Shown: in pieces, positions 36,345 to 44,359 of the stretch
Numbering within the stretch: the stretch's first letter is position 1
How the letters are laid out: each line of letters begins with the position of its first letter
From: DAOUGC01 sp034429695
Lineage (GTDB): Bacteria; Chloroflexota; Anaerolineae; Anaerolineales; Anaerolineaceae
Direction of reading: 5' to 3'
Assembly (NCBI GenBank): GCA_034429695.1
Contig: DAOUGC010000037.1
Span: 5,325 to 69,324, forward strand
DNA: 64,000 nucleotides
The notes under the pieces: model-generated
What the model saw: only the letters and a program-made list of their open reading frames with translations
Databases searched by the model: none
Told to the model about the DNA's origin: nothing
Made by a program: the position numbers and the translations under genes

Positions 36345-38135
36345 TCATTCAAAAAATGGTATCAGGTCAAACTGGTCAACGTCCACCAGTCCCATATCCG
36401 AAATTCTCAGTTCAGGAATTACCACCAGCCCGAGCAGGCTCAACTGCATGTTGGGGTTATTTAAGTTACACCCACACAACCTGAAGCCCTCCAGGACAGT
36501 GGCGGCTTCCTTTGCCACCACCTCAGCCGGTTGCACCGACATTAACCCGGCAATGGGCAGTTCCACCTTACCCACCACTTTGCCATCACAAACCACCACC
36601 TGCCCGCCGCCCATCCCGACCAGCAAATTGGCCGCCTGAGCCATGCAGGCGTCATCAGTTCCCACAATCATCAGATTGTGGCAATCGTGCGAAACAGTGG
36701 AAGCCACAGCGCAGCGCGTGGTAAAGCCAAAGCCGTGCACCAGCCCCACCTGCATGGCGCCCGTGTTGCGATGCCGTTCCACCAGCGCCACCTTGGCGAG
36801 GTCCTGCTGCAGATCAGCACTCACCAGCCCATCGTTGGTCTCAACCGGAATGCGCAAATGACGGGTGGGCGCCTGGTTTTCGATCACGCCGATCACGTGC
36901 GCCACCGCTTTGCGACCTGCTGGTGCGCGCACGGCAAAATCGGCAGGAGTTAACTGGCGCGGCAGATGCACCGAGTGCATGGCAAAATCGGGCCGGCGAA
37001 CGGACGGCGGTTCCAGCAGCAATCGGCCGTTCTCGGCAGCCACCACACCCCGAGCCACCACCACATCCGGCTTAAAATTGCCAAGGTCTGAGACAAGCAA
37101 AATATCGGCATGACGCCCGGGGGCAATCATGCCCATGTCGCGCGTCACGCCAAAATGTTCAGCGGTATTGATGGTGGCCATTTGCAGCGCCTGCATGGGG
37201 GTAAGTCCCTGCTCAATGGCATGCCGCACCACCCGATCCATGTGACCTTCGTTGACCAGCGTTTCCGAATGGCAGTCATCAGTACACAACATGAACATGC
37301 GGCTGTCCATGCCCAGCTCGGTGACCGCTTTGCATTGCTCGGCCACATCGTGCCATGCCGAACCATACCGCATCATCACGCGCATCCCCTGACGGGCGCG
37401 GGCAACTGCATCCTCAACGCGGGTTCCTTCGTGATCGTCCTGCGGGCCCCCGGCGGCATAGCCGTGAAAGGGCCTGCCCAGGTCAGGCGAGGCGTAATGC
37501 CCGCCGATAACCTTGCCGGACTGGCGTGTGACCGCCATCTCGGCGTGCATTTTATCGTCGCTGTTGAACACGCCAGGGAAGTTCATCACCTCGCCCAGGC
37601 CGACAATGCCAGGCCAGGTCATGGCTTCGGCCACTTCAGCCGGGCCGATGATTGCACCAGGAGTTTCCAGCCCTGGCGCTGATGGCACGCAGGATGGCAT
37701 TTGCACAAAAACATGAATGGGCTGCACCGCAGCCTCATCCACCATCATGCGCACACCGCGCAACCCGAACACATTGGCAATCTCGTGTGGATCAATAAAC
37801 ATACCTGTGGTTCCATGCGGAACCACGGCGCGCACAAACCCGCTGACGGTCAACATGCCGCTTTCCACGTGCATATGCCCGTCCAGCAGGCCGGGGACCA
37901 TGTAACGGCCGTTGGCTTCCAGTATTTTTGTTCCCGTGCCGATGGCATGGCTGGCGTCGGGACCAACATAGGCAATGCGCCCTGCCACAATGGCAATATC
38001 CATGTCCGGCAGCAACTCGCCGGTTTGCACACTCACCAGCGTGCCTCCGCGGATCACCAGGTCGGCGGGGGCGCGGCCCATGGCAACGTCCACCAACACG
38101 CGTCCATCCTGCAGGCTGAAGGCTTCCACGCTCAT
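36345..38135 (-). CDS. ade: Adenine deaminase
   Basis: A 596-residue amidohydrolase converting adenine to hypoxanthine and ammonia. Landmarks: IRGGTLVSVQTGE, GLLDGHMHVESGM metal site, FIDPHEIANVFG, GHYASPDL, LCTDDCHSETLV and the C-terminal SHDCHNLMIVGTDD and LPIAGLMS of bacterial Ade. The length matches the family (about 590). It overlaps the upstream amidohydrolase by 4 bases and precedes the regulator by 27 bases. It would feed adenine into the same hypoxanthine/xanthine route as the neighbour. Confidence 0.95.
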   Translation of the reverse strand: MSVEAFSLQDGRVLVDVAMGRAPADLVIRGGTLVSVQTGELLPDMDIAIVAGRIAYVGPDASHAIGTGTKILEANGRYMVPGLLDGHMHVESGMLTVSGFVRAVVPHGTTGMFIDPHEIANVFGLRGVRMMVDEAAVQPIHVFVQMPSCVPSAPGLETPGAIIGPAEVAEAMTWPGIVGLGEVMNFPGVFNSDDKMHAEMAVTRQSGKVIGGHYASPDLGRPFHGYAAGGPQDDHEGTRVEDAVARARQGMRVMMRYGSAWHDVAEQCKAVTELGMDSRMFMLCTDDCHSETLVNEGHMDRVVRHAIEQGLTPMQALQMATINTAEHFGVTRDMGMIAPGRHADILLVSDLGNFKPDVVVARGVVAAENGRLLLEPPSVRRPDFAMHSVHLPRQLTPADFAVRAPAGRKAVAHVIGVIENQAPTRHLRIPVETNDGLVSADLQQDLAKVALVERHRNTGAMQVGLVHGFGFTTRCAVASTVSHDCHNLMIVGTDDACMAQAANLLVGMGGGQVVVCDGKVVGKVELPIAGLMSVQPAEVVAKEAATVLEGFRLCGCNLNNPNMQLSLLGLVVIPELRISDMGLVDVDQFDLIPFFE

Positions 38136-39514
38136 CGGACCAACCTTTCTGCGGCTCGATTATGCTGCGCCACCAGTTGCGGCAAATCCACCGTTTGCAG
38201 TTCGCCGTTCTCAACAATCACCCGTCCATTGACCACATTCCAGTCAACGTTGCCAGGCTGACAAAAAATCAGGGCAGCAACCGGGTCATGCAGTGCACCG
38301 GCGTACTCCAGGCGATCCATGCGAATGGCGATAAAGTCAGCGCATTTGCCAGGTTCGAGCGAACCAATGTCATCACGCCCCAGCACAGCCGCCCCACCAC
38401 GGGTTGCCAGTTCGAGCGCCAGACGGCCGGTCATCAGCGGCGGGGCGTCATCTCCAGAAAGTGATGCACCCATCAAGCCCGCACCCAGACGGCTCAACAA
38501 CATCGCCTGTCTGGCTTCATTCAGCATGTGTGAACCATCATTGCTGGCAGAACCGTCCACCCCAAGGCCCACCTTCACCCCGCTGGTAACATAGTCCATG
38601 ATGGGGGCAATGCCAGAAGCCAGGCGCATATTGGAACTGGGACAGTGCGCCACCCCGCACCCGTGATGCGCAAACAACTGTGCTTCTTCATGATTTACCC
38701 ACACACCGTGAGCAAACCATACATCGTTTCCAATCCAGTCCACTTCCTGCATATATGCCACTGGTTTGTGACCAAACATTTGCAGGCAGAATTGTTCCTC
38801 GTCCTGCGTCTCTGCCAGGTGGGTGTGCAATTGCACCCCGTACTGGCGGGCCACGGCTGCACTCTGGCGCATCAATTCACCGGTCACACTGAAAGGCGAA
38901 CACGGCGCCAGTACAATGCGCACCATGGCGCCCGGTTTCGGATCGTGATACCGCTCAATCAGGCGCACGCTGTCCTGCAAAATGTGCTCTTCGCTGTCCA
39001 CCACGCTGTCAGGCGGCAGACCGCCCTTGCTCTCGCCCAGGCTCATGGAGCCGCGCGAAGCATGCAGGCGCAAACCCACTTCCTGCGCCCCGGCGATCTC
39101 GTCGTCCAGCTTCGACCCGTTGGGGAACAGGTACAAATGATCAGATGCCGTGGTGCAGCCGGAAAGCGCCAGTTCACTGAGCGCGGTCTTGGCAGATATG
39201 TAGATATCTTCGGGGTTCATGCGCGCCCAGATGGGATAGAGCGTTTTCAACCAGTTGAACAGGTTGGCATCCTGGGCGGCGGGCACAGCCCGCGTAAGGG
39301 TTTGATAAAAATGATGATGGGTGTTGACCAACCCCGGCAGGAGAATGTGGCCCTTGAGATCGATCACCCGGTCGGCCTGTTGCGGCAGTTCGCTGCTTGG
39401 GCCCACCTGCTCAATAAACCCATCCCTGGCAAACAAACCACCGTCAGGAATCTCCCGCCGGTGGCCATCCATGGTTACACATAAATTCGCGTTTCTTACC
39501 AGAAGAGTAGACAT
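38132..39514 (-). CDS. ATZ/TRZ-family aminohydrolase, 8-oxoguanine deaminase-like (SsnA role)
   Basis: A 460-residue mononuclear amidohydrolase. Metal ligands HHHFYQ, HTHLAETQDEE, VWFAHGVW and LGVDGSASND. RGSMSLGESKGGLPPDS and CGVAHCPSSNMRLASG are typical of 8-oxoguanine and hydroxyatrazine deaminases. In the purine cluster this position is taken by SsnA. It would deaminate an amino-purine to a urate- or xanthine-type product. The start is ATG 39514; no good ribosome binding site. It has a promoter at 39614-39642 with an operator on each side. It is the first gene of the block. Confidence 0.88.
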   Translation of the reverse strand: MSTLLVRNANLCVTMDGHRREIPDGGLFARDGFIEQVGPSSELPQQADRVIDLKGHILLPGLVNTHHHFYQTLTRAVPAAQDANLFNWLKTLYPIWARMNPEDIYISAKTALSELALSGCTTASDHLYLFPNGSKLDDEIAGAQEVGLRLHASRGSMSLGESKGGLPPDSVVDSEEHILQDSVRLIERYHDPKPGAMVRIVLAPCSPFSVTGELMRQSAAVARQYGVQLHTHLAETQDEEQFCLQMFGHKPVAYMQEVDWIGNDVWFAHGVWVNHEEAQLFAHHGCGVAHCPSSNMRLASGIAPIMDYVTSGVKVGLGVDGSASNDGSHMLNEARQAMLLSRLGAGLMGASLSGDDAPPLMTGRLALELATRGGAAVLGRDDIGSLEPGKCADFIAIRMDRLEYAGALHDPVAALIFCQPGNVDWNVVNGRVIVENGELQTVDLPQLVAQHNRAAERLVR

Positions 39515-39600
39515 GGGTCGTTGCTTTTCACTCCCTAAATGGTTTACCATTTTTATTTATTTGTCAACCAGTGCTTGGGACAGCGTTGCTTGATCGCCAT

Positions 39601-39611
39601 TTGTCTAACAA
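39601..39611. promoter_or_regulatory. Operator site 2 of the ssnA-like promoter
   Basis: TTGTCTAACAA, matching the TTGT-N3-ACAA palindrome. It covers the predicted transcription start of the minus-strand promoter (about 39607). Confidence 0.55.
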
Positions 39612-39613
39612 CT

Positions 39614-39642
39614 AGTTTACGAAAAAAATATTGAATTGTCAA
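39614..39642 (-). promoter_or_regulatory. Promoter of the purine block (ssnA-like gene)
   Basis: Minus strand TTGACA (39637-39642), 17 bases, TAAACT (39614-39619). Two palindromic operator candidates flank it, giving a centre-to-centre distance of 42 bases. Confidence 0.6.
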
Positions 39643-39653
39643 TTGTCTGACAT
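39643..39653. promoter_or_regulatory. Operator site 1 of the ssnA-like promoter
   Basis: TTGTCTGACAT, one mismatch from a perfect palindrome. It touches the upstream edge of the -35 box. Confidence 0.5.
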
Positions 39654-39693
39654 CCTTTCAAATTTACAATGTGATCACATCTTATCAGGTGAC

Positions 39694-39722
39694 TTGACAG
39701 CGCTCATGTTCAGTCCTATAAT
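39694..39722 (+). promoter_or_regulatory. Consensus promoter of the TetR gene
   Basis: TTGACA (39694-39699), 17 bases, TATAAT (39717-39722): a full consensus match. Transcription would begin near 39729, only about 26 bases before the start codon. Confidence 0.85.
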
Positions 39723-39748
39723 GGAAACCATAATCTATTTCAGTTTCC
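39723..39748. promoter_or_regulatory. TetR operator copy 1
   Basis: GGAAAC-N14-GTTTCC, directly downstream of the -10 box and over the transcription start of the TetR gene. The same arrangement recurs at 40314-40339. Confidence 0.7.
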
Positions 39749-39754
39749 GTTACC

Positions 39755-40297
39755 ATGATAACAAAAGAACAAATCGCCAACGCATTTGAACGACATTTTC
39801 ACCACTTTGGTTTTCGCAAAACCTCGGTGGATGATGTTGCGCGCGAATTAAAAATCAGCAAGAAAACCATTTACGCTGTTTTTTCATCCAAAGAGGAAAT
39901 TCTTCATTACCTTGTATCCCGCTCGGCTGCCACCCTGCTATCCGGTATGAAAGCTGCTCTGGCAGCCCTGCCCGATGATGCCGCCCGTCTGCAGGCGCTG
40001 GTTGGCATGATTTTTGATCAGGCGCTGGAATTCCATCGCAAACGCGATCCACTCGATTTTAAGATGGACATTGTGGAAAACGCCTATCGCAAGGCATATC
40101 AGCAGTTCATCCAGGATGTGCTCGCAGCAGGAATGGCAAGCGGAACCTTTCCACCTGCTCCCATCCCCCAGACCACCGTCCTGCTGGATGGGTTGATCTC
40201 CGCTGGTCTGCACCTGGCTGTCGAGTGTACAGATGCGTCTGAAATCACCACCGTCGTGTTCACCACCACCCGGGCCGTGATGAAGGTGGTTGGATGA
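39755..40297 (+). CDS. TetR/AcrR family transcriptional regulator
   Basis: A 180-residue repressor with an N-terminal helix-turn-helix (RKTSVDDVARELKISKKTIYAVFSSKEEILHYLV, residues about 22-55) and a ligand-binding C-terminus of variable sequence. The start at 39755 has no clear ribosome binding site, and the leader is very short. Its promoter carries GGAAAC-N14-GTTTCC, and an identical-geometry site lies just upstream of the next gene, so it very likely represses both itself and that gene. Ligand unknown. Confidence 0.9.
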   Translation: MITKEQIANAFERHFHHFGFRKTSVDDVARELKISKKTIYAVFSSKEEILHYLVSRSAATLLSGMKAALAALPDDAARLQALVGMIFDQALEFHRKRDPLDFKMDIVENAYRKAYQQFIQDVLAAGMASGTFPPAPIPQTTVLLDGLISAGLHLAVECTDASEITTVVFTTTRAVMKVVG

Positions 40298-40313
40298 TAT
40301 TTTTTTACCATCC

Positions 40314-40339
40314 GGAAACCATAAACCATTAATGTTTCC
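40314..40339. promoter_or_regulatory. TetR operator copy 2
   Basis: GGAAAC-N14-GTTTCC, extended here to CCGGAAAC / GTTTCCGG (40312-40341), 22 bases upstream of the next start codon. Same arm sequence and spacing as copy 1. Confidence 0.7.
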
Positions 40340-40363
40340 GGTATCAAGACAGGGAGATACAAA

Positions 40364-40792
40364 ATGAAAAACAGGTTTGGCTTGTTGTTTGTTCGCTTTG
40401 TCTACTGGCTGGGCGTCCTGCTGGATGCCGGTGCAGCCATCCTGCTGATGTTCCCTTCCCTCAATGCGCGCTTTTCCGGTTGGGACTCCTTTGACCTTTC
40501 AGCAGCGTTCGTCTCCACCACCGGTACCGCCGCAGCCCTGATGTGGGGTTGGACTGCCCTGCTGGCATGGGGCAGCCACAGGCCGGTGGAACGCCGCGCC
40601 CTGTTGTTACTCACGGCTGTGCCCGTGTTGGTGGGCATGATCACAACCCGCGTCCTGGAAGCCCGGTCAGCGGGCGGGTTATGGCCCTCCAATTTCGTGC
40701 AACCGGTGCTGTTCATCCTCTTTCTGGCCGCGTTCTTCATTGCCGGCCATCTCAGGCAGACATCGCAGGCAGGTACAGCTTTGACGGTATAA
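40364..40792 (+). CDS. Four-helix membrane protein under TetR control
   Basis: A 142-residue integral membrane protein with about four hydrophobic helices (residues about 8-30, 55-72, 82-98 and 112-128) and no recognised motif. GGGAGA-type complementarity lies upstream of ATG 40364. It has its own TetR-type operator and follows the regulator by 66 bases. Small TetR-controlled membrane proteins are often linked to envelope stress or export, but the function here is unknown. A bidirectional terminator follows. Confidence 0.78.
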   Translation: MKNRFGLLFVRFVYWLGVLLDAGAAILLMFPSLNARFSGWDSFDLSAAFVSTTGTAAALMWGWTALLAWGSHRPVERRALLLLTAVPVLVGMITTRVLEARSAGGLWPSNFVQPVLFILFLAAFFIAGHLRQTSQAGTALTV

Positions 40793-40814
40793 AGCAGTAC
40801 ATCCCGGATTAAAT

Positions 40815-40845
40815 AAAAAACCGCTGCCATCTGGCGGCGGTTTTT
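40815..40845. terminator. Bidirectional intrinsic terminator
   Basis: AAAAAACCGC-T-GCC / GGC-G-GCGGTTTTT hairpin between convergent genes, with A- and T-runs on both flanks. Confidence 0.88.
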
Positions 40846-40869
40846 AGATGCCAAAAACCTGAACCTCTT

Positions 40870-41748
40870 TTATCCGTGCGCCATTTTTGCGGCGCGCAGC
40901 GTGCTGTTGAGCAGCATGGCGATCGTCATGGGACCCACCCCACCCGGAACCGGCGTGATCGCGCCTGCCACCTGCACGGCTTCATCATATGCCACATCCC
41001 CCACCAGGCGGTAACCCCGCGCGCGGCTGGCATCTTCCACCCTGTTGATGCCAACGTCGATCACCACAGCGCCCGGTTTTACCCAGTCGCCGCGCACCAT
41101 CTCAGCCCGTCCAACCGCTGCCACCAGCACATCCGCGCTGCGCACCACATCGGGCAGGTCCTTGGTGCGGCTGTGGCAAATGGTCACCGTGGCATTGGCG
41201 CGCACCAGCAGCAACGCCACCGGCATGCCGACAATATTGGAGCGTCCCAACACCACGGCATTCAAGCCTTCCAGACGCGGCAGGGTCTTTTCAAGCATGT
41301 ACATTACACCGGCGGGTGTGCAGGGCACAAACAACGGGTCGCGTCCCTTTTGCGCCAGCCGTCCAATATTCAATGGATGGAAGCCGTCCACATCCTTTTC
41401 GATGCTGATCATGCTCAACACACGCTCTTCATCCAGCCCGGAAGGCAATGGCAACTGCACCAGAATACCGTTCACCGTTGGATCGGCATTCAACCTGCCC
41501 ACCAGATCTTCAACTTCCTGCTGGCTGGCAGTGGCAGGCAGCTCATAACCGAAAGACTCAATGCCGGCTTCCTGACAGGCTTTTTGCTTGGATTTCACAT
41601 AAGCATGAGAAGCAGGGTTGTCGCCCACCAGCACGGTCGCCAGACCCGGGCGTGGCTTGCCGGCTGCCACCAGCGCCGCAACTTCCGCCGCCACATCTGC
41701 CCGTAACTGTTCCGCAATCGCTTTTCCGTCAATGATCTGTGCCGTCAT
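40870..41748 (-). CDS. folD: Methylenetetrahydrofolate dehydrogenase/cyclohydrolase
   Basis: A 292-residue bifunctional C1-folate enzyme. [14 protein letters not shown] contains the catalytic Lys, then [37 protein letters not shown], the NADP motif [16 protein letters not shown] and the C-terminal [15 protein letters not shown]. It interconverts methylene-, methenyl- and formyl-THF, which is a sink for formimino or formyl groups from purine breakdown, although it is also a general housekeeping enzyme. Start follows GGATGGAAAC. Confidence 0.96.
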   Translation of the reverse strand: MTAQIIDGKAIAEQLRADVAAEVAALVAAGKPRPGLATVLVGDNPASHAYVKSKQKACQEAGIESFGYELPATASQQEVEDLVGRLNADPTVNGILVQLPLPSGLDEERVLSMISIEKDVDGFHPLNIGRLAQKGRDPLFVPCTPAGVMYMLEKTLPRLEGLNAVVLGRSNIVGMPVALLLVRANATVTICHSRTKDLPDVVRSADVLVAAVGRAEMVRGDWVKPGAVVIDVGINRVEDASRARGYRLVGDVAYDEAVQVAGAITPVPGGVGPMTIAMLLNSTLRAAKMAHG

Positions 41749-41979
41749 GTTTCCATCCTATCGGTTGCAGTCAATTTCAAACCGGTTCATTTATTATACC
41801 GCCGTTGATCATTCCCCATTCCAGCCTTGAAAAAATCGGGTATAATCCACCCGCTTGTGAAAATTTACACAAACCAACAAAGCTGATAGATCCATCCCGG
41901 CGGTGTGAATCGGTGCAACATACGTTACAATAGATATTCCCATACACTATGATGGATCCACTCTCTCTCAGGAGGCTGT

Positions 41980-43296
41980 ATGAGTAAACTTTGCGTGATC
42001 GGAACCGGCTATGTTGGCCTGGTCACCGGGACCTGTTTCGCCGATCTCGGAAATAACGTCGTTTGTCTGGATGTTGACCAGGAACGCATTGATAATCTGC
42101 ATCAATACATCATGCCGATTTACGAACCCGGTCTCGAGCAGCTCGTTCGCCAGAATCACCAGGCCGGACGCCTGACCTTCACCACCAGTTACGAGGAAGC
42201 CCTGAAGGACGTTGAATTTGCATTTATTGCAGTGGGAACCCCTTCGGGCGTGGACGGTGAAGCCGACCTTCAATACGTGCGTTCCGCCGCCGAATCCATT
42301 GCCGATCTGGTGGACACCCGCATCATTGTCATCAACAAGTCCACTGTGCCGGTAGGCACCGGCGACTGGGTGGCAGAAATCATCAAGAAGCGCCGCGCTG
42401 GCCGCCCGTTGGATTTTCACGTGGTCTCCAACCCCGAATTCCTGCGCGAAGGTTCAGCCATTTTTGACTTCATGAACCCCGACCGCGTTGTGCTCGGCTC
42501 AACTGATCGCGATGCCGCCGGTCAGGTTGCCCAGCTTTACCTCACCCTGCGCTGCCCGATCCAGATCACGGATCTGCGTACGGCTGAGATGATCAAGTAT
42601 GCCTCCAACGCCTTCCTCGCCACGCGCATCTCGTTCATCAACGAAATCGCCAACATGTGCGAAGAACTGGGCGCAGATGTGCGCGAAGTGGCACAGGGCA
42701 TGGGGCTGGACAAACGCATTGGCCGCGCCTTCCTGGATGCCGGTCTCGGCTGGGGTGGGTCGTGCTTCCCCAAGGATGTCAAAGCCCTGGCACACATGGC
42801 TGTGCTGCACGGCACGCAACCCCAACTACTGCAGGCGGTGATGGAAATCAACCGCAACCAGCGCCGCCGGCTGGTCTACAAGCTGCGCAAGGCTCTCGGC
42901 GGGCTGGATGAAAAAGTGATCGGCGTACTGGGGCTTTCCTTCAAGCCCAATACCGATGACATCCGCGAAGCCCCTGCGTTTGAGGTCATTCACCTGCTGC
43001 AAAATGAAGGCGCCCATGTGCGCGCATACGACCCGCAAGCCATGAAGAACGCCGCCGCCCAGCTCCAGCGTGTCACCCTGTGCGATAATCCTTATTCCGT
43101 TGCAGAAGGCGCCGATGCCATCATCCTTGCCACTGACTGGAATGAATTTAAATCGCTGGACTTCTCCCGCATCCGCCAGTTGATGCATACACCGGTGATC
43201 ATGGATGGACGCAACCTGTGGAACGGTCAGGACCTGCGCGAGCAAGGTTTCAAGTATTTTGGTGTCGGCCAGGGCGGTTTCCAGAACGGCGACTGA
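41980..43296 (+). CDS. ugd: UDP-glucose 6-dehydrogenase
   Basis: A 438-residue NAD-dependent enzyme oxidising UDP-glucose to UDP-glucuronate (or UDP-sugar analogue) for envelope polysaccharide. Rossmann motif [33 protein letters not shown], the catalytic Cys in [13 protein letters not shown] and the C-terminal [17 protein letters not shown]. Start follows CAGGAGGCTGT. The 230-base gap before it contains a TATAAT at 41841-41846 but no clear -35 box. It is followed by a strong terminator. Confidence 0.96.
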   Translation: MSKLCVIGTGYVGLVTGTCFADLGNNVVCLDVDQERIDNLHQYIMPIYEPGLEQLVRQNHQAGRLTFTTSYEEALKDVEFAFIAVGTPSGVDGEADLQYVRSAAESIADLVDTRIIVINKSTVPVGTGDWVAEIIKKRRAGRPLDFHVVSNPEFLREGSAIFDFMNPDRVVLGSTDRDAAGQVAQLYLTLRCPIQITDLRTAEMIKYASNAFLATRISFINEIANMCEELGADVREVAQGMGLDKRIGRAFLDAGLGWGGSCFPKDVKALAHMAVLHGTQPQLLQAVMEINRNQRRRLVYKLRKALGGLDEKVIGVLGLSFKPNTDDIREAPAFEVIHLLQNEGAHVRAYDPQAMKNAAAQLQRVTLCDNPYSVAEGADAIILATDWNEFKSLDFSRIRQLMHTPVIMDGRNLWNGQDLREQGFKYFGVGQGGFQNGD

Positions 43297-43330
43297 TAAA
43301 CCTGCCGCAACCATTACGGCAATTGCCTGC

Positions 43331-43368
43331 TTCACCCCGAATAACCATTGTTCGGGGTGAATTTTTTT
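43331..43368 (+). terminator. Intrinsic terminator of ugd
   Basis: TTCACCCCGAA / TTCGGGGTGAA with a 9-base loop, followed by seven T residues. Confidence 0.93.
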
Positions 43369-43490
43369 CCCGCAACGGCAAGGATGCCCCACGCCATTAG
43401 CCCAAAAAATGGTTTTGTTAACATTCAGTTTTCAACTTTGCCAAAACCGTCATTTCCACCCCTTATCACGGCGATTGTTTCTTGCCTGCA

Positions 43491-43499
43491 TGATATAAT
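43491..43499 (+). promoter_or_regulatory. Extended -10 promoter element of the rsbV-like gene
   Basis: TGA-TATAAT, 47 bases before the start codon; no strong -35 box. The only clear promoter-like signal of this operon. Confidence 0.55.
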
Positions 43500-43545
43500 A
43501 TTTCTGGTCAATATGGCGTTATCTATCTTCCAGTGGAGGCATTGA

Positions 43546-43881
43546 ATGGATATCACCCGATCCCAGTTCAAGCACTGTGACATGCTCAAAATTAAAGGCC
43601 GCATCGACAGTGCCACCGCACCTCAGTTTGCCAACGCAGTCAACGAAACCATCGAAGAAGGGCGTTACAAAATTGTGCTCGATATGAGCGAGGTCGAGTT
43701 CATCTCCTCCGCCGGCTTGCGGGTGCTGGTAAACGCCCAGAAGACCTGCCGTCGCTATAACCGGGGTGAAGTGGTCATCTCCAACGTCCCCGCCAACATT
43801 TACTCCGCGCTTGACCTGGCCGGTTTTACCGCCCTGTTCAAGATCTTTAACGATAATCTGACCGCAGTCGGAAATTTCTGA
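43546..43881 (+). CDS. STAS-domain anti-sigma factor antagonist (RsbV-like)
   Basis: A 111-residue single STAS domain. IVLDMSEVEFISSAGLRVLV contains the Ser that the partner kinase phosphorylates (SSAG). Unphosphorylated forms release a sigma factor or other target from the RsbW-like kinase. ATG 43546 follows GTGGAGG. It heads a three-gene partner-switching operon (antagonist, kinase, phosphatase). No sigma factor gene is present, so the output could be a sigma factor elsewhere or another process. Confidence 0.92.
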   Translation: MDITRSQFKHCDMLKIKGRIDSATAPQFANAVNETIEEGRYKIVLDMSEVEFISSAGLRVLVNAQKTCRRYNRGEVVISNVPANIYSALDLAGFTALFKIFNDNLTAVGNF

Positions 43882-43898
43882 CTCGCTGACTGACATCC

Positions 43899-44327
43899 AT
43901 GCCAACCCGCACGTTTCCGGGGCAATACGCCAGCCTGGCTGATATTGCCGCATTTGTCCGTCAGTCAGCCGTTCAAGCTGGTATTGAAGGGTTTGACCTG
44001 TACGCCGTGGAAACCGCTGTGGATGAAGCCTGCTCCAACATCATTGAGCACGGCTACAAGGGCGAAGGCGTTGGCGAGATTGTCTGTTCCCTGACCGTCA
44101 CGAAGGAAGGGCTGACCATAATCCTCACCGATTTTGGTCAGCCTTTTAATCCCCGCAAGATCAAAAAACCCAGGACGGATGCCCCGCTCGGCGAGCGCGA
44201 ATCTCACGGCCTGGGGTTGTATTTTATGCATCAGTTGATGGATGAGGTGCGTTTTGGTTCGTCCCCTGAGGGCGGCAACACTGTGACCATGATCAAACGC
44301 ATCAAGAAAGAGAGCCAGACCGAATGA
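43899..44327 (+). CDS. RsbW-like anti-sigma serine kinase (GHKL ATPase)
   Basis: A 142-residue single-domain kinase of the HATPase_c fold. N-box VDEACSNIIEHGY, G1 LTDFGQPFNP and G2 SHGLGLYFMHQL are clear. It should phosphorylate the preceding STAS protein and bind a sigma factor or analogous target. ATG 43899 has no strong ribosome binding site. Seventeen bases separate it from the STAS gene, and the phosphatase gene overlaps or closely follows. Confidence 0.9.
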   Translation: MPTRTFPGQYASLADIAAFVRQSAVQAGIEGFDLYAVETAVDEACSNIIEHGYKGEGVGEIVCSLTVTKEGLTIILTDFGQPFNPRKIKKPRTDAPLGERESHGLGLYFMHQLMDEVRFGSSPEGGNTVTMIKRIKKESQTE

Positions 44328-44359
44328 CGGGCATGCCGCAGGCTGAGGAGGACGCTCAC

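Noticed and set aside
38645..39484. 279-codon open frame on the plus strand
   Set aside because: Antisense to the amidohydrolase; no recognisable domain.
10118..39514. Possible selenoproteins with in-frame TGA among the purine genes
   Set aside because: All enzymes here have complete frames with expected active-site residues. I saw no gene broken by a single TGA with matching sequence on both sides.
40876..41706. 276-codon open frame on the plus strand
   Set aside because: Antisense to folD, with His/Gln-rich shadow composition.
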